The notes under the pieces are model-generated. The model saw nothing but the letters and a program-made list of their open reading frames with translations, was not told the origin of the DNA and did no database searches. DNA of 64,000 nucleotides from Chalciporus piperatus (lineage: Eukaryota > Basidiomycota > Agaricomycetes > Boletales > Boletaceae), in NCBI GenBank assembly GCA_038093975.1, contig JBBPTG010000106.1, positions 24,386 to 88,385 of the forward strand, read 5' to 3'. The translations under genes and the position numbers were made by a program. Below, in pieces: positions 1 through 12,028 of this stretch (position 1 is the first letter of the stretch; the number at the start of each line of letters is the position of its first letter).

Positions 1-92
1 GTTGACGCCCGCAAGCATCTGGCTTGTGAGTGAGGTGCGACCCACATGACAGTGTTCCCTCGAATTCACCAAACTGATGGATTAGCATTCAG

Positions 93-2630
93 ATGGCAGA
101 GACGCTCGTGTCTCTCTTGCTTGTGAACTCGTCCGCCAAAGGGCCCAGCATAGTTTTCAGATGGCCGCCAACACCCAAAACATCCTCTAGACTCATTCGT
201 CCATTGCCTCACACTGATGGACTCGAGCTCGCCAACCCATGGAGAGCAGCACATCATAAAGACGTCTCCACTACCTCTGAAAACGAGCTCGAAGAAGGAA
301 CTCCCCCTCAGCTCACCCCTTCACAAGACGCTGACGACTTTGTCTGGCGGAGACCCTCTCTCCGTGATAGATCAATGTCGTTTTCCAGAGACACACAGCA
401 CCCCTCATCGGGCCGCAATTCTCCAACCAAAGGAGACTCGTTCAATGATTATTACGAGGAGGGTACAGTGACCGACGAATACCGTAGCGTGTTCGGTTAT
501 CCAGCCCAGTTCTTGGCCAAAATGTTGTGTCCGGAGAGAGCCCTTTGCCACCAGAAGTTCGAGCTCGTTATCGATGACTTGGCGTTTATCGGTCATCCAG
601 TAGCTGCGGAGGGTGATGGAACTTGGCGCTTTAAACAGGAGAAGTCCAAATCAATGTCCAGGGGAAGAGGCTCGCGGGGTCGTGAAGGAGACGACGACAA
701 GTCGGAGACGTCCGTTAACGGAGAGCTACTCCCCACGCCGCCTCAGCAACGTAACTCATGGCTAGATATGTTTCACTTCGTTCTGGTGCTGGACGTGCCT
801 GATCCGTCTACATCGGCCTCTGGCAACATAGGCAAGTACTTTGACGTGATCTACGAGCAGATCGCGTTCACAGTGACCGCAGTACTATTTCAAGAGCAAG
901 TACTGTCGGGTTTTGTCGAGGCTGAGTGCGACATCCTGGGGAGTTTGGAGGTGGATTATAGTGCCAAAGGTACTTTGCCCGTAATTTCTGTCGAAGCCAA
1001 GCTGACATATCTAGGCGAGTCTTTTTCGGAATACATGTCGCGTTCCCTTCAGGTTTCCTCTATCGCCCCGGCCATGAAACAACTCTTCGAGTCAATCCAG
1101 TCATCGACTATGGCATGCATTACCCTGAACGGAATCCCTTTGGAGTTGCAACTCCCCCCTTATTTGGATCACCTCTTACATAACGAGGAAGAGTATGAAC
1201 TTGATTTTGTCGACCATCAGGAAGACGAGGACGAAGCAAGGGTATGGGGCCGCGAGCTTAGTTTTGGATGGCGTCTTCCAGCTTTATCTCCGTGGAAGAG
1301 TTTGCTGCTTCTCGATGGTGACGACGCTCTTGACCCATACACAAATCTCAGGGGCTCACACGTGAGACCTGAGGAAAGGGAACATGCAAACCGTCTGATT
1401 AGATTCCTGGAAACCGCTTCTGTCACGCTGTCGTACGTCTTTCTGCACTCGATTCATCGAATCTGTTGTCTCAATGTATGCGTTCAGGCTTGCAGACATG
1501 GCTAGTCTGTTGGACTGGGACTTGGAATCAGAAGTATTCCCAGCAGTCCGGTGGCTCGTCCATCATAGAAGGGCGAAGCTCGTAGACGTCGTTCATAACG
1601 GTTTAAAGACCATCTTCACAGTCCCACCCAAGTTTGATACCCCGTAAGTCACTCACCCTCTCCAAGGTTGTGTTGATTCTGATCGATGTTGTCCGATGCA
1701 GACTAGCCGAATTATCGACGGAGTTCAAGGAGGAGTTTCCTCAGCCTGTCGTCCCGCCCCTCCCATCACTCCTCGCGACAATCTCCGTGGCCAGTTCCAA
1801 GCAAACCGACAATCACTTCTTCGCTGCTGTTGTCCGTTCCAAAGAATATGTTCCATTATACCACAACGTTGTGCTATGGCTGCTCAAGCGTGACCTTTTA
1901 TACACTCTCCATCTCCACATACGAATCGTGGCAACTTCCGAACTCAAGGCTCGTGTCCGTCAGGCTCACGAACGGAAACTGGAGCGGTCGGGTAGTCGCT
2001 CAACCCGTGGGCGTAGGCGAAACCAGCTTCTCGAGCAAGAATCCGTGGATGACAAGAGATCTGGGACCTCTGGTATTGCGTGGTTATCGTTGTCTCCGAA
2101 GAGCGCTCGGCGCCACTCGAGACGTATGCCGTCCGTCGAGTCGGAATTGGGCAGCGAGGCCCACAGCTCTTATGTCGACAAGGAAAGGGATGACGAGGAC
2201 ATGGCAGAGGATTCCAATGAAGAGAATGTTGGATGGGGCTCTGTTGAAGATACACTTTCTCCATCCATGATCAGTGATCCGGGTACAGCTTCTCCGCTGG
2301 AGCGGAAATGGCTTGCTGCAATGTCCGAGGGCAAGGATCAACACATCGCTCGTCGGTTTGAGTTGTAAGGGTCGGCCAACATCATCTCTCGACAGGGTGA
2401 CTGACATACTTGATAGAATCAATCAATACTTCGACGGGAAGCGGACTGACGACGAGATTCTCTACCGGGCAGAGATATCAAGAAAGCAACTTCGTGAAGT
2501 GTTGCACCATTATGAGGAATATGTGAGGCTTCCTCCGTCGATTGACATCTTCAAAACTGACGATGGCACAGCTGCAAACGTTCCTACATCCAGCATAACT
2601 TCACTCTCATCCATGGATTCCTATGCATAA
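93..2630 (+). CDS. NPR3: NPR3-like GATOR1 subunit (nitrogen permease regulator 3)
   Basis: The product is the fungal NPR3/NPRL3 subunit of GATOR1 (SEACIT), which restrains TORC1 at the vacuole when amino acids are scarce; that role is family knowledge. The sequence shows the family N-terminus (ETLVSLLLVNSSAKGPSIVF), a long acidic/serine linker, the QILAKML-like segment FLAKMLCPERALCHQKFEL, and a C-terminal part with LADMASLLDWDLESEVFPAV after splicing. At least three introns are visible. One runs from a GTACGT donor near 1438 to an acceptor just before the LADMAS segment near 1490, and another starts with GTAAGT near 1645. The ATG at 93 begins the conserved N-terminus directly. The stop codon at 2628-2630 lies inside the last codons of the opposite-strand gene. 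Identification is confident; internal exon edges are approximate. Confidence 0.9.
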
Positions 2631-3634
2631 TCTTTATGTACCCAGCCGAAATACCGCTCGGCTTTACTGCAGTCGAAGAAGCTTTTCCCTCCCTTCTCTA
2701 ACCAGTTCTGCTTCACTGGAACATGCGGAAAGTACTTCTGCTTTAGCTCCATCCAATTTTCATCGGCTGCGACTTGAGGCGCGATAATGAAGAACCTCTC
2801 GTGACCTTTCCACTGGTCGTTTTCCACCGTCACCGCTCTCACAAACGCCTCCGCTGACGAATCCTCTTGAACATAACTCCAAAGGTCGCCTATGGAGCGT
2901 TCCGGATCCTGTCGAGAGGCGTAAGCCTTCGTGGGGATGGACCAGTGAAGTCGAAGGCTGGCCACGCGCATAGTTGGGTATCTTCGAACGATCGTGTCGG
3001 CTTGCATCTCGGCGATTCTGCGAGGTGTATGTATCCTCAATGAGATCAGCCATCGTCAAAGCATGGCAATGGATTTTCACAATTTGGAAAGCCCATACGG
3101 CTCGTCCGGAAGCGTTGGATGATTCTCATCTATCGGGAAGTAATCGAACTCCGGCTGGGTACTGAAAACGGCACGTAGGACGTTCACGGAGGATGCTTGT
3201 GCCACGCGATTGATTCCAAGCTGCGAATGTAATTCAGCTGGACATTACCTGGTGTAGAGGAGGGGGCGACTTACTTCTGCCGCTGCGCGCAACACGTTCC
3301 AGGTGATGACGACATTGCTGTCCACAGATGTTTTATCTCGAACAAGGAAATCGATACTGAATATATCTTACCAGTTGTGTGTATTAACCAGGTAATCTAG
3401 TGGTCGAGAAACGCCAGCTAGCTGCACGATAGCCTCGCATCCTTCGAAGGCTTTCAAAGCCTCTTCAAAGCTCGTGAGGTTTGCTTGGACGAACGAAAAG
3501 CTTGGGTCGCTGTGAAACTCGGTGTCGTCCTTAACCACGTTGTCGACCCCGATAACTGTATGACCTGTCCTGAGGGCGCTCAAGACGACTCGCTGGCCAA
3601 CAAGGCCATTGCATCCAGTCACCGCTATCTTCAT
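2621..3634 (-). CDS. Extended SDR, NAD-dependent epimerase/dehydratase family
   Basis: A Rossmann-fold short-chain dehydrogenase of the extended (epimerase) type. The N-terminus MKIAVTGCNGLVGQ carries the GxxGxxG dinucleotide-binding motif. The acidic residue after the second strand (VIGVDNV) suggests NAD rather than NADP. LAGVSRP matches the conserved A-A/G-x-x region, and the catalytic YxxxK appears as YGLSK near 3095 on the minus strand. The last exon carries a WSIPTKAYASR segment and ends in YFGWVHKDYA. The start at 3634 is the first ATG and sits at the Rossmann motif. Several introns interrupt it, including ones near 3370 and 3040-3000. Substrate cannot be deduced; fungal homologues are usually annotated only as NAD(P)-binding proteins. 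Its 3' end overlaps that of NPR3 by ten bases. Confidence 0.85.
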
Positions 3635-4241
3635 CGCGTAGCCTGGGAGAAGGGGTCAAAAGGATCCAATCCAAAGATATGTCGCCGGCTTTAAAGAGAT
3701 GATCGATACTGCAATGGTAGGGGAATTATCGGAGGAACTAGCAAGTTGGCAAGTGCCTCTCGGAAAATTATAGTGTCACCTGAACATCCTGAATACCTCA
3801 CTGAGTTCCCCGTCTGGCAAGTGCACACTTCGACCTGCCAAGTAGCCGAGCAATGCTTGCTAATGGCTGAAAACGCTTCCGTACAACTTGCAGTCGTTCC
3901 GAAATAGATATCCAACCAAACCTAGACTAGACCACAACCACTCGACGATACCGTCCGACCAATTCACGTGCTGTGAGTCTTGATATAATTGATATTTGCC
4001 GGCTCGAGAATTGACACAGTGCACACGTGTCGAGGTCGCCGATCTCACTTGAACATGATTGCGATAATGACGGTACCCTACCCGAGAGTTGGGGGTATAT
4101 CTTCAGACTTTCTTCAGACTCCTATCGCGCAGTCGTGCGGAATAAAGATACGTGACAATTGCAGACACTGATAGAGTACAGGAGATGACCGCTTTTCACT
4201 CTGTCACTATAACCTTCCTTTCTCGAGACATACAGTTACAA
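3635..4241. other. Intergenic, no gene seen
   Basis: This 600-base gap lies between the start of the SDR gene and the stop of the superoxide dismutase, both on the minus strand. It should hold the SDR promoter and the SOD 3' untranslated region. Only short antisense-like frames are present, and none shows family similarity or sensible splice structure. Confidence 0.5.
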
Positions 4242-5054
4242 TTACAACTTGGACCCAGAGGTGGCGTCAAGGAATCTTTTCTCGGCCTCCTCCCAGTTGA
4301 CGACGTTCCAAATCTTCTGGAGGTACTGATATGATCGCAAATCAGTTTACCGCTTCGTCAATATGTTGTATGTAGCAAAGGATATACCCACCTCAGCGCG
4401 AACGTTGAAGTACTGGAGGTAGTACGCGTGCTCCCAGGCATCGATACCAATGATGGGAGTGTGCGAGAGAAGAGGGTCCTGGTTAGCCGTGGTGACGACC
4501 TCGAGGACCTTCGACTTGGGGTTGTAACCCTACGATTATGCACTGTGTCAGAGAAGCCCGAGTGACGCCATCGGCCGAACATACCAGCCAGCCCCAACCA
4601 GATCCTTGGATGGCAACAGTGGTCGCGTTAAACTCTTTGATGAGGTCCTCCACGGACCCAAAGTCACGCTTGATCGCGTCCTTCAAGGAACCATCCTTGA
4701 GAACTCCGCCACTGCCCTTGACATGTTTGCCATTTGGAGCAGGAGTGAGGTTCTTCCAGAAGAGGGAGTGGTTGATGTGGCCTAGGCAAGACCGGGAGAT
4801 CGATGAGCTGATAAGATAACGGAGATAAACGAAGATCGTTACATACCACCACCGTTGAAGCGAAGAGCAGCCTGGAGGGCGATGCGCTCCTTAGGGGTAG
4901 TAGCCTTGGCATAGTTGGCCTCGGCAGCGTTGAGAGCATCCACGTAGGCCTTGTGGTGTTTGTCGTGGTGGAGCCTCATGATCTCCTCGATGATATAAGG
5001 CTCGAGGGCATTGTTGGCGTAGGGAAGGTCGGGGAGGGTGTGTGTGCCAGACAT
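4242..5054 (-). CDS. Manganese superoxide dismutase, cytosolic type
   Basis: Converts superoxide to peroxide and oxygen (Fe/Mn SOD family). The spliced protein starts [20 protein letters not shown] and contains the metal ligands in family context: the first histidine in [11 protein letters not shown], the second in [11 protein letters not shown], and aspartate plus histidine in [13 protein letters not shown]. Four exons are readable: 5054 to about 4846, about 4782-4585, about 4530-4390 and about 4326-4242, ending [10 protein letters not shown]. There is no mitochondrial presequence, so a cytosolic Mn-SOD, as in other basidiomycetes, is inferred. An in-frame ATG at 5108 would add an 18-residue extension ([15 protein letters not shown]...) that does not resemble a targeting peptide, so the start at 5054 is preferred. 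The C-terminus is of normal family length. Confidence 0.95.
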
Positions 5055-5261
5055 ATTCAGGATGAGACTTTGGTGGTGGTAGTGAGGAGAGATGTTCAAG
5101 TCACTCATCACGCCGCTGTTACCAATCTTACTCAGCTCTCCACCGATTGGATACACGTCTGAGTCGCTAGATATCAGATAGCTGGATCCCTCGAGGTTTG
5201 TCGTCCACCTCTTCCGACCAAAGTGCGAATAGGATTTGCATCCAATGCTCGTACAATACGA

Positions 5262-6326
5262 CTATGTTGGGGTAAGATGGACACCCTTTTTCATTACATC
5301 CCGCACATATAGCCGATCGCTGGAATGGCTCCCCGAAGAAGCCCAGCTACGCGGATAACCTAGAGCATATCCTATACACTTTCCTCGTACCTCTGCTGGC
5401 GGTCTCCAGTAAACAGGAGGTGGTCTTTCCTTGATCGATTTCCGACGTTTCTTGCGTGATGTCCCTCTCCGGTTTGGAACTGACGTCAGAGGAAGACGGA
5501 GACAACTTGAAGACACCCGTGGTTCATGTGGCGAAGCTGCTGGACGTTGAAAGTCCTGCGGGTCATCTGATCTGATCCGCTGCAAGTATGTGATTCGGTT
5601 CTTCAATGTTCGACTTTCCTCGATTACCAGTAATGAAGGTAAAGATCGCGGAACGGCCGTGTCGGGTAGTGGAAGCTCGGCTTCAACAATTCTGCTCTGG
5701 TGAAAAGGGACAGGGAACGCCTCAGTCGGAACGCTCAGCAAAGGGACGATCAAGACAACCTTGTGATCGAGTCGTGCTGTTGAAACACTCGGTTGGCCTA
5801 GGCTACCGATATCCACAGCGACAGACAATGCACGCATCCTCCGTTCTTCGGCTTGCGCTTGATCATCCTCACAATCGGGCTCTCGTGTTCTGGGAAATAA
5901 TTAAAACGTTCAACTTACGCATATATAAAAGAGGACACATACCTGATCGGCGGTAGTGGCAGCGGTTTAGGTTCTAAAGAGATATGTTGTGGATTTTTCA
6001 TACTCGACACAAGGCGGAATGCTGTGGGGTGTGTCAGAACGAACACGCCCCAGGAACAAAGGCTGCTCACCAAGCTTATCTTGCACATTCTCGTGAGTTT
6101 CTGCTACCTTACGACGCTTTGGGGATCGTTGCAGATTGGAGGCTAGCACAAGGGAATCGGCCCAGGTGTCGCGGAGCATGTCGTCCAAGCGACGTTTGAG
6201 CGAATCTGTCTCCTCATCCTGGACAACATAACTTGTAGCGATTGTTGTATGTATGGCATTCTCTGCACGGGTGGTCGTTTCGAGATTCTGGGACGAGAGA
6301 TGTGGATTGGCAAACTTTGCTATCAT
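5262..6326 (-). CDS. Unrecognised basic, low-complexity protein (multi-exon)
   Basis: I do not recognise this family. Three exons join cleanly. The first begins MIAKFANPHLSSQNLE and has a charged stretch DSLKRRLDDMLRDTWADSL followed by SPKRRKV, a nuclear-localisation-like basic cluster. A canonical intron (GTGAGC...CACAG) near 6075-6013 leads to a proline-rich exon (SLEPKPLPLPPIR). A second intron (GTATGT...CCCAG) near 5942-5891 leads to a long exon with a second basic cluster, RKKRRKSIKERPPP. The tail reads either GYALGYPRSWASSG... to a stop at 5262, or, if a GTACGA donor after WRPPAE is spliced, LGFFGEPFQRSAICAG... to a stop at 5167. Codon-level continuity across both introns argues for a real gene. 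It is transcribed divergently from NOP15 with a short shared promoter. A nuclear protein is a guess from the basic clusters. Confidence 0.6.
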
Positions 6327-6434
6327 CCCGAGTTCATGACATAGTAGCACTATAGTAGAGGTTGTTGTGTCTTGTTATCGGGCTAAAGCCTTTTCTACTT
6401 ACCTTCACTTTTAGATTCACAAACTCACCGTATA

Positions 6435-7296
6435 ATGAGCGAAGACGAAAACCACTTGTACGGTTTCTCCACCGACGAAGACGACTCCTCAGACGATGAA
6501 GTCGTCGTAGAAGACGGGATAGACGTCGGAAAACTACCCACGATCGCCAAAGACGATGCAACCGTCCAAAAGAAAATCGAGAGGGCTCAAAGACAACCTG
6601 TGAGTATACCACCCTAACGAACCCCTCGTTTCATCCGCTTATCCAGCGCAGAAACAAGACAGAGGCGTCATCTCGATCAGTCGATTACCCCACGGATTCT
6701 ACGAGGATCAACTCAAAGCATACTTTACACAATTCGGTCAGGTGTTGCGTTTACGCGTATCTCGGAATAAAAAGGTCTTTCACGCTCTTTCCGCATCGTC
6801 CACTAAAACCTATAAACGCCCATTCTAGACCGGAAAATCGAAACATTATGCATTCCTCGAGTTCGACTCGTCGGCTGTAGCGCAGGTCGTCGCAGAAACT
6901 ATGGACAATTATTTGCTCATGGGACATATATTAAAGTGCAAGGTAATACCCAAGGACGAAGTACATCCAGAGCTATGGGTGGGAGCAAATAAACAATGGC
7001 GGCCAGTTCCCCGAGATCGTATAGCTCGCGTGCAACACAACAAGGTCAGCGTAAGTAAATCCTGCAAAGACGTCGAACTGACATCCCTATTCCGTCATCA
7101 AGCCCAGAACGGAGGAAAGCATCCAAAGGGCCGAGAAGCGACTGATGAAACGTCAGGAGGAGCGGAAACGCAAGTTGGAGGAGGTTGGCATCAAGTATGA
7201 CTTCAATGCTGTCGCTTATGTGAGTACTTTGTTCGCGTTCTTGCTTGCCCACTGATCAAATGACTCCAATAGAAAAAGAAACAAAAGCCTTCATAG
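6435..7296 (+). CDS. NOP15: NOP15-type nucleolar RRM protein
   Basis: RNA-binding protein of the Nop15/NIFK group, needed in yeast for 60S ribosomal subunit assembly (ITS2 processing) in the nucleolus. The acidic N-terminus (STDEDDSSDDE) is followed by one RRM: RNP2 as VISISRLPHGFYE and RNP1 as KSKHYAFLEFDS. A conserved post-RRM segment reads LLMGHILKCKVIP, and the C-terminal helix is basic and coiled (RAEKRLMKRQEERKRKLEE), ending YKKKQKPS. Four introns with GT-AG ends are read near 6601, 6776, 7050 and 7219. The ATG at 6435 starts the acidic segment directly and the stop is at 7294-7296. The order of elements and overall length fit the family. Confidence 0.9.
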
Positions 7297-7740
7297 GCGC
7301 AAAAGCAATATGACATATGTACATATGTACTACCCCTCCTCTGTCCCTCCACTAGCGCAAAATGTTTGTTCGCTAAGTCCATTCCAGTAAGCAAGCATCT
7401 ACATTTAATATACGCACAACAAGTATGAGCAGAAAAGTTAACCGCTCAACCAAGGACGTGCTATACCCTTCAATCGCCCAGTGAAAACGAACAGGTGGCT
7501 CGTATCGGCTGAGCCCAGGTCTCGGTGGTTTTGCCGAGCCCAAAAGCACTAACCGACATTCGTTCGACGTTTAGCACGAGTGTTGAGCTGTACCGAGTTT
7601 CATTGACCAGATTGCACGAGGACCCAGGCTGATCACATTAAAAATGTCCGTGGAATCTCCATAAAAATGGTATTGCATATTACAGATGATCGATGAGTAT
7701 CTAAAGAATTTTGGTGCATGATCTCCACAGAATGATTCGC
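7297..7740. other. Intergenic between convergent NOP15 and PHO84-like genes
   Basis: About 440 bases holding the two 3' untranslated regions. A short CATATGTACATATGTAC repeat sits at about 7313-7329. No open frame of interest was found. Confidence 0.5.
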
Positions 7741-9832
7741 TTAAGCGGTAGCGTTGCTACTACCAGTGATATAACTATCTTGTTCTTCGTTGGAAATGTC
7801 TTCGAGAGACTTTTGGTTGGTCTCGGGAAGGAGGAGGGTGGAGGCGATACCGGTCAACATGAAGAAGGCAAAGATTTCCATGCTACAGGGACAAACATGA
7901 GATTAGGATCAAAAGGAACTCATTGGATACGTACATGTGCTGGATGAAGCGGTTCTTGCCACCAATGTTGACAAGCTGGCCGAAACCGAGCTGAGCAACG
8001 ACAGCACCGACCTTGCCACTGGCAGCAGAGATACCGTGAGCAGTCGAACGGTAACGGGTGGGGAAGGCCTCTCCGGGAATGATGAATGTGGTTGTGTTAG
8101 GACCGAAGTTCTGGAAGAAGTTGGTGAGGCAGTAGAGGAATACAAAGGCCTTGGAGCCACCAGGGGTGGCGATGAGCCTGTCGTAGGCGAAACCTTCAAA
8201 AAGGATAAGCACCCTTTTACCATATGATGAACATGTTAACTTACCCATGATGACGAAGAGGACAGTGAGGATAGAGAAGCCCATGAGTTGGATGGGCTTG
8301 CGACCCCAGGTGTCGATGAGAAGGAAGGAAGCCCAGAAACCGGGAATGAGACCTGCGACGGTAAGGATAATGTTACCGACGCAGACGTTGTACAAGGTCT
8401 CGTAGACGTTGAGAGGAGTGCCTGCCTTGGCAGTACTACCATTGAAGTTGATGGCAGTCAAAATGGTAGAGCTGTTGAGACCAAGACCGTAGAAGGCAAT
8501 CTAAATAAACCATGTTAAAACACAGAAAGTCAACATCGAAGTTGAACTCACGTCAAGTGCGAACCAGGAGTAGGCCGTGCCGATGAGGATCTTCTTGTTC
8601 TCCCACTTGGAGAAGTGGCGGTTAAAGTCAGCCCAGGATGCACGGGGTGCCTTGACACGCTGAGTAACAACATTGTCGTCCTCAACATGCTTGCCGATGG
8701 CGAGGACGTTCTCAATGTCCTGTGCAGCCTGGTTAACGTTGCGCTCAACATCCATGGTGAAACGAGGAGTCTCAGGGATGGTGAGGCGGAAGTAAAGAGC
8801 AACGACACCAGGAACGCATCCAAGACCAATGAGGATACGCCAGGCGTAGTCGACAGGGACAGAGCAAGGGAAAGGAGCGGCAAGGATCGCATTCTTGTAG
8901 GCAGCAACGAGGATGAGAGCGACGATTGAGGAGGCTGGAGCAAGATAAATGATATCATCCTGGACGTAAGTATGAAACACGTACCCAAGTAACCCCAGCC
9001 CTGGAAGGAGAAGACAGCGGTCATGAGACGGCCACGAGTGCGGGTAGAGGCGAACTCGGAGGAGATGATGGCACTAAGAGGGTAGTCACCGCCAATACCA
9101 ACACCCATCTATCGTAGAGATCAGCAAAGAGCAGCAGCAGATCAGAGGACCTACGATGAAACGCCAAACGATGAGAACACCGACGAAGCCGACAGCGGGG
9201 GCCTGACCAGTGACGGCCTGACCGAAAGAAGCGATGATCATGATCATGAGCTCAATACCGTCTAGATTGGGGGCGTTGAAGAAGGGAGAAAGAAGAGGAG
9301 GACGTTCACTCACACATCCGCTTACGACCATAGACATCCGCAAGCCAACCGAAGAGAAGCTGACCGAACAAGTTTCCGACGCCGGTGGCAGCCTTGATAC
9401 CGGTGCTCTGCCATGCAGTGAGCGTGGCTAGATAGAGGGAGGGATGAGACAACTGGAGAATATGTTGAACAGCGATCGACATACCGGTTTTACCACCGTA
9501 GACATAGTTGAGCATAGTAACACCAATGTTGATGGCGAAGATGTCATAACTACGTAAGGGTGAGTAGGTTGAATATCGAAATCGGTTTATGTGACCCTTA
9601 CGCATCGGTAAAGAAACCGGCACCTGCGACCAAGCAGACTTTGACATGGAACCACCTGAGGGGATAAGATATGGTTAGGAGATATGGCGGGAATGTGTGA
9701 GGGAACCTACGAAAAGGGGGCATTGTCGATCTCTGCCAAGGCAGCACGACGGCGGTCGTTGAGAACGGCAGCGTCGGGCGTCTTCTCGGGGTAAGAGTCG
9801 TGCTCAGAAAGCTGCTCAACTGTGTTGGCCAT
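7741..9832 (-). CDS. PHO84: High-affinity inorganic phosphate permease (PHO84 family, MFS)
   Basis: Proton-coupled phosphate importer of the plasma membrane (MFS phosphate:H+ symporter family). The protein begins [20 protein letters not shown] and enters the family signature [20 protein letters not shown] just before the first membrane segment. Further conserved pieces are [18 protein letters not shown] (the MFS loop 2-3 motif), [37 protein letters not shown] after helix 6, and the second-half motif [20 protein letters not shown]. It ends [15 protein letters not shown] plus a serine/asparagine tail. About eight introns interrupt it. The ATG at 9832 gives the usual short cytosolic N-terminus. 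Expression of such genes normally rises in phosphate starvation, but I did not identify a clear binding site upstream. Confidence 0.93.
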
Positions 9833-10524
9833 TGCGGACGACGGATGGCGGGGGAAAAGCGAGCGAGGCTGAAATCATGTCTCGATATTGGGTTTTTTAA
9901 GAGATCACCGCGTCGAGAAAATATAACGAATACAGCCGGGCAAGCAGCCCGTTGAGCACCCGGTACACTTTCGTACCTTGCACGTTCGCAAAATTAGCCA
10001 ATTGAGCGGCCGAGGATCATCATTACGTACATCTCGTGCACGTTGTATGAAACCAATGCCGAGCCTTGCTGAGCGCCTTCTTGCTCGCGGTGGTCGATGG
10101 CGTTCCGTTGTCCCTTTTAATTTTTTATATATGAAACGTGCCATGATTGCACACGGCGCTCGCATACACTCTCTTACCTGCCCGTGCGATAGTTTACAGC
10201 CTCAGAGGGCTGTTAAAATTAAAATCAGGTACCATGCGTTGGAGGATCGCCGTTCCTCATGGCGAACCCACATTCGAACTGATTCAGCCACGAAGTCCGA
10301 GGCGACAATTTGCCCGATCCCAATGGGCTAATCCAAGCCAAGCAGACCTTTCTTCGATGTTATGGTTGGTCAGACCGATCAATGCTGGTTATCCAAGCCA
10401 GTGCTAGCGCAGTTACGCTCCAGGCCCGATTTGGCCAACTTCACCAGCGCTCTTGCTTTCATTCCTTTACTGTGGCTGACGAGCGCTAGCACGCGGTGTC
10501 CACAGATTGATTCACTTTCGCTCC
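9833..10524. other. Divergent intergenic region between PHO84-like and LYR genes
   Basis: About 690 bases upstream of both neighbours, so it should carry both promoters. Frames here are short and overlap on both strands without recognisable protein features. Confidence 0.4.
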
Positions 10525-10953
10525 ATGGCAACGAGGACCTCACAGCGTTTGCGTGCTCTGGCCCTTTACAAGGAGCTTCATCGACTTGGGCGCGAGTATG
10601 AGCCTTCGTCAGTTTCACCTCGTTCGTTGCCATGAACGTGTACTGATCGTCTCACGCAGGTATGGCTTCCATGGGAAGTTGCGAAAGCTGTACGAAAGTG
10701 AGCCCTGTCCCTGCTTGCGTGTCCTACTATAGACTATCAATCTTGATTTGACCGGTCTGTGATAGAGAATCGCAATTTGAAAGATGAGGTGGAGATAGAG
10801 CGAGCACTTGAATTCGGAGAATACATCAAGAACGGTACGTTGTTCCGAATACCAGAGTGGCCCAGCTCACATCCGCTAGAAACCCTGGCCTTGTACGCCC
10901 TGCGCAAATATCGGCATCTGAAGCGGATGTACCCTTCAAGGTCGGATACGTAG
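10525..10953 (+). CDS. ETFRF1: LYR-motif mitochondrial protein, ETFRF1/LYRM5-like
   Basis: Small LYR-superfamily protein (Complex1_LYR); human ETFRF1 (LYRM5) removes FAD from electron-transfer flavoprotein in mitochondria. The spliced product is about 84 residues: MATRTSQRLRALALYKELHR, then GREYGFHGKLRKLYEKNRN, then ALEFGEYIKNETLALYALRK, ending in YRHLKRMYPSRSDT. The LYR-like triplet is LYK in ALYKEL, and the C-terminal LRKYRHLKRMY matches the family tail. Four exons are needed, with introns from about 10597 (GTATGA), 10699 (GTGAGC) and 10836 (GTACGT), each restoring frame at an AG. The ATG at 10525 gives the normal compact start. The assignment to the ETFRF1 branch, rather than another LYRM, rests on the conserved tail. 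Confidence 0.85.
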
Positions 10954-12028
10954 AACATCGCCGTTCTTCACCCTTTCAGAATCTTCATCTTCAGAGGCAC
11001 TATGGGTAAAGCGTCCGATGTCGGGTAAGTACTCTAGCTTACGAACCATGATGGTACATCAATGCCAAGTCTCTGAACCATCTGCAAGTGCGAGTTGGGC
11101 GCAACTGCACCGAATCAAGGGTTCATCTGCCTCCTGAGTCTCGAATCAGCATCTTGGCCCGACACCACCGAAGATGGATCATTACTCACTCTCATCTCTC
11201 AGCCGGTTTCAGGTACACGGAGGAGCTTGTGTGCAGTGCCCAAGAGCTTGGCACAGATTCTGAGCCCGTTAAGTACATCTCTGAGCTTTGCCAGGCTTTG
11301 CCCTCGTGCAGCTGTCATGCGTGTCAAATCGGACTGTGATCGGTGTTCATGTCTTATTGCCACCCCAGGGGGGTTGATGTCACCCTTTTGGCGGAGCAAA
11401 CCACAGCGCGACTCGATGTCCTGAGTCGAGGTCTGGTGAGAGCACAGGATTCACCTGGGATGCTCTCGCCTAGTATGTAATCTCACCTTCCGCTCCCTAT
11501 CTTAGATTGTTGGATAGTACCTATGAAGCGATCAGCGGCAGTGTACGACTGAACTCCACACCGCCTTAATGATACTTCAAGATCACTTCATCTCAACACG
11601 TTGACAGGGGAAAGCGGTGCGGTCAGTTGGGCAATCCAGCGGCGGCGGCGGGATCGCAAAGGGTCGCAAAGTGTCATTCACAAACTCGGCAGTAATAGGG
11701 CGCCGCAACAAAGTTCTTGAACTGGGAGATTCGAGGGTCCAGGGAGGCTCGGTATTTCTGTACATAAGAATGAATTTGAGGGACATGGATGATCTGGTGG
11801 CGCTTGACGTAAAGTGTACTCTCATAACCAAGCATGTGAACTGAGAGTCTGAGTCTGAGAACTACTACTTATAATTACCTTGGTACTCGATTACTCAATG
11901 AGCACTGCCACCTGGAGTACCGAATTCGACCTCATCGCGGCGTTCGCCACCTGCCAGTGCTCGACCAGCCAACACCGCACACGAATCAGTTGACGACCCA
12001 ACTCATCGTCTGAAAACGTTATCACAGA
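10954..12028. other. Unresolved stretch, possible unrecognised gene on + strand
   Basis: Just over 1 kb between the LYR gene and eIF1A. Coding-like pieces on the plus strand include a frame open for over 100 codons at 11095-11424 (with CLLSLESASWPDTTEDGSLL), a segment near 11372-11475 reading DVTLLAEQTTARLDVLSRGL, and 11617-11844 ending DMDDLVALDVKCTLITKHVN. An ATG at 11001 is followed after eight codons by a strong GTAAGT donor. I could not join the pieces into one frame with plausible splice sites, and no domain is recognisable. It may be one multi-exon gene whose introns I misread, or non-coding. Confidence 0.35.
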
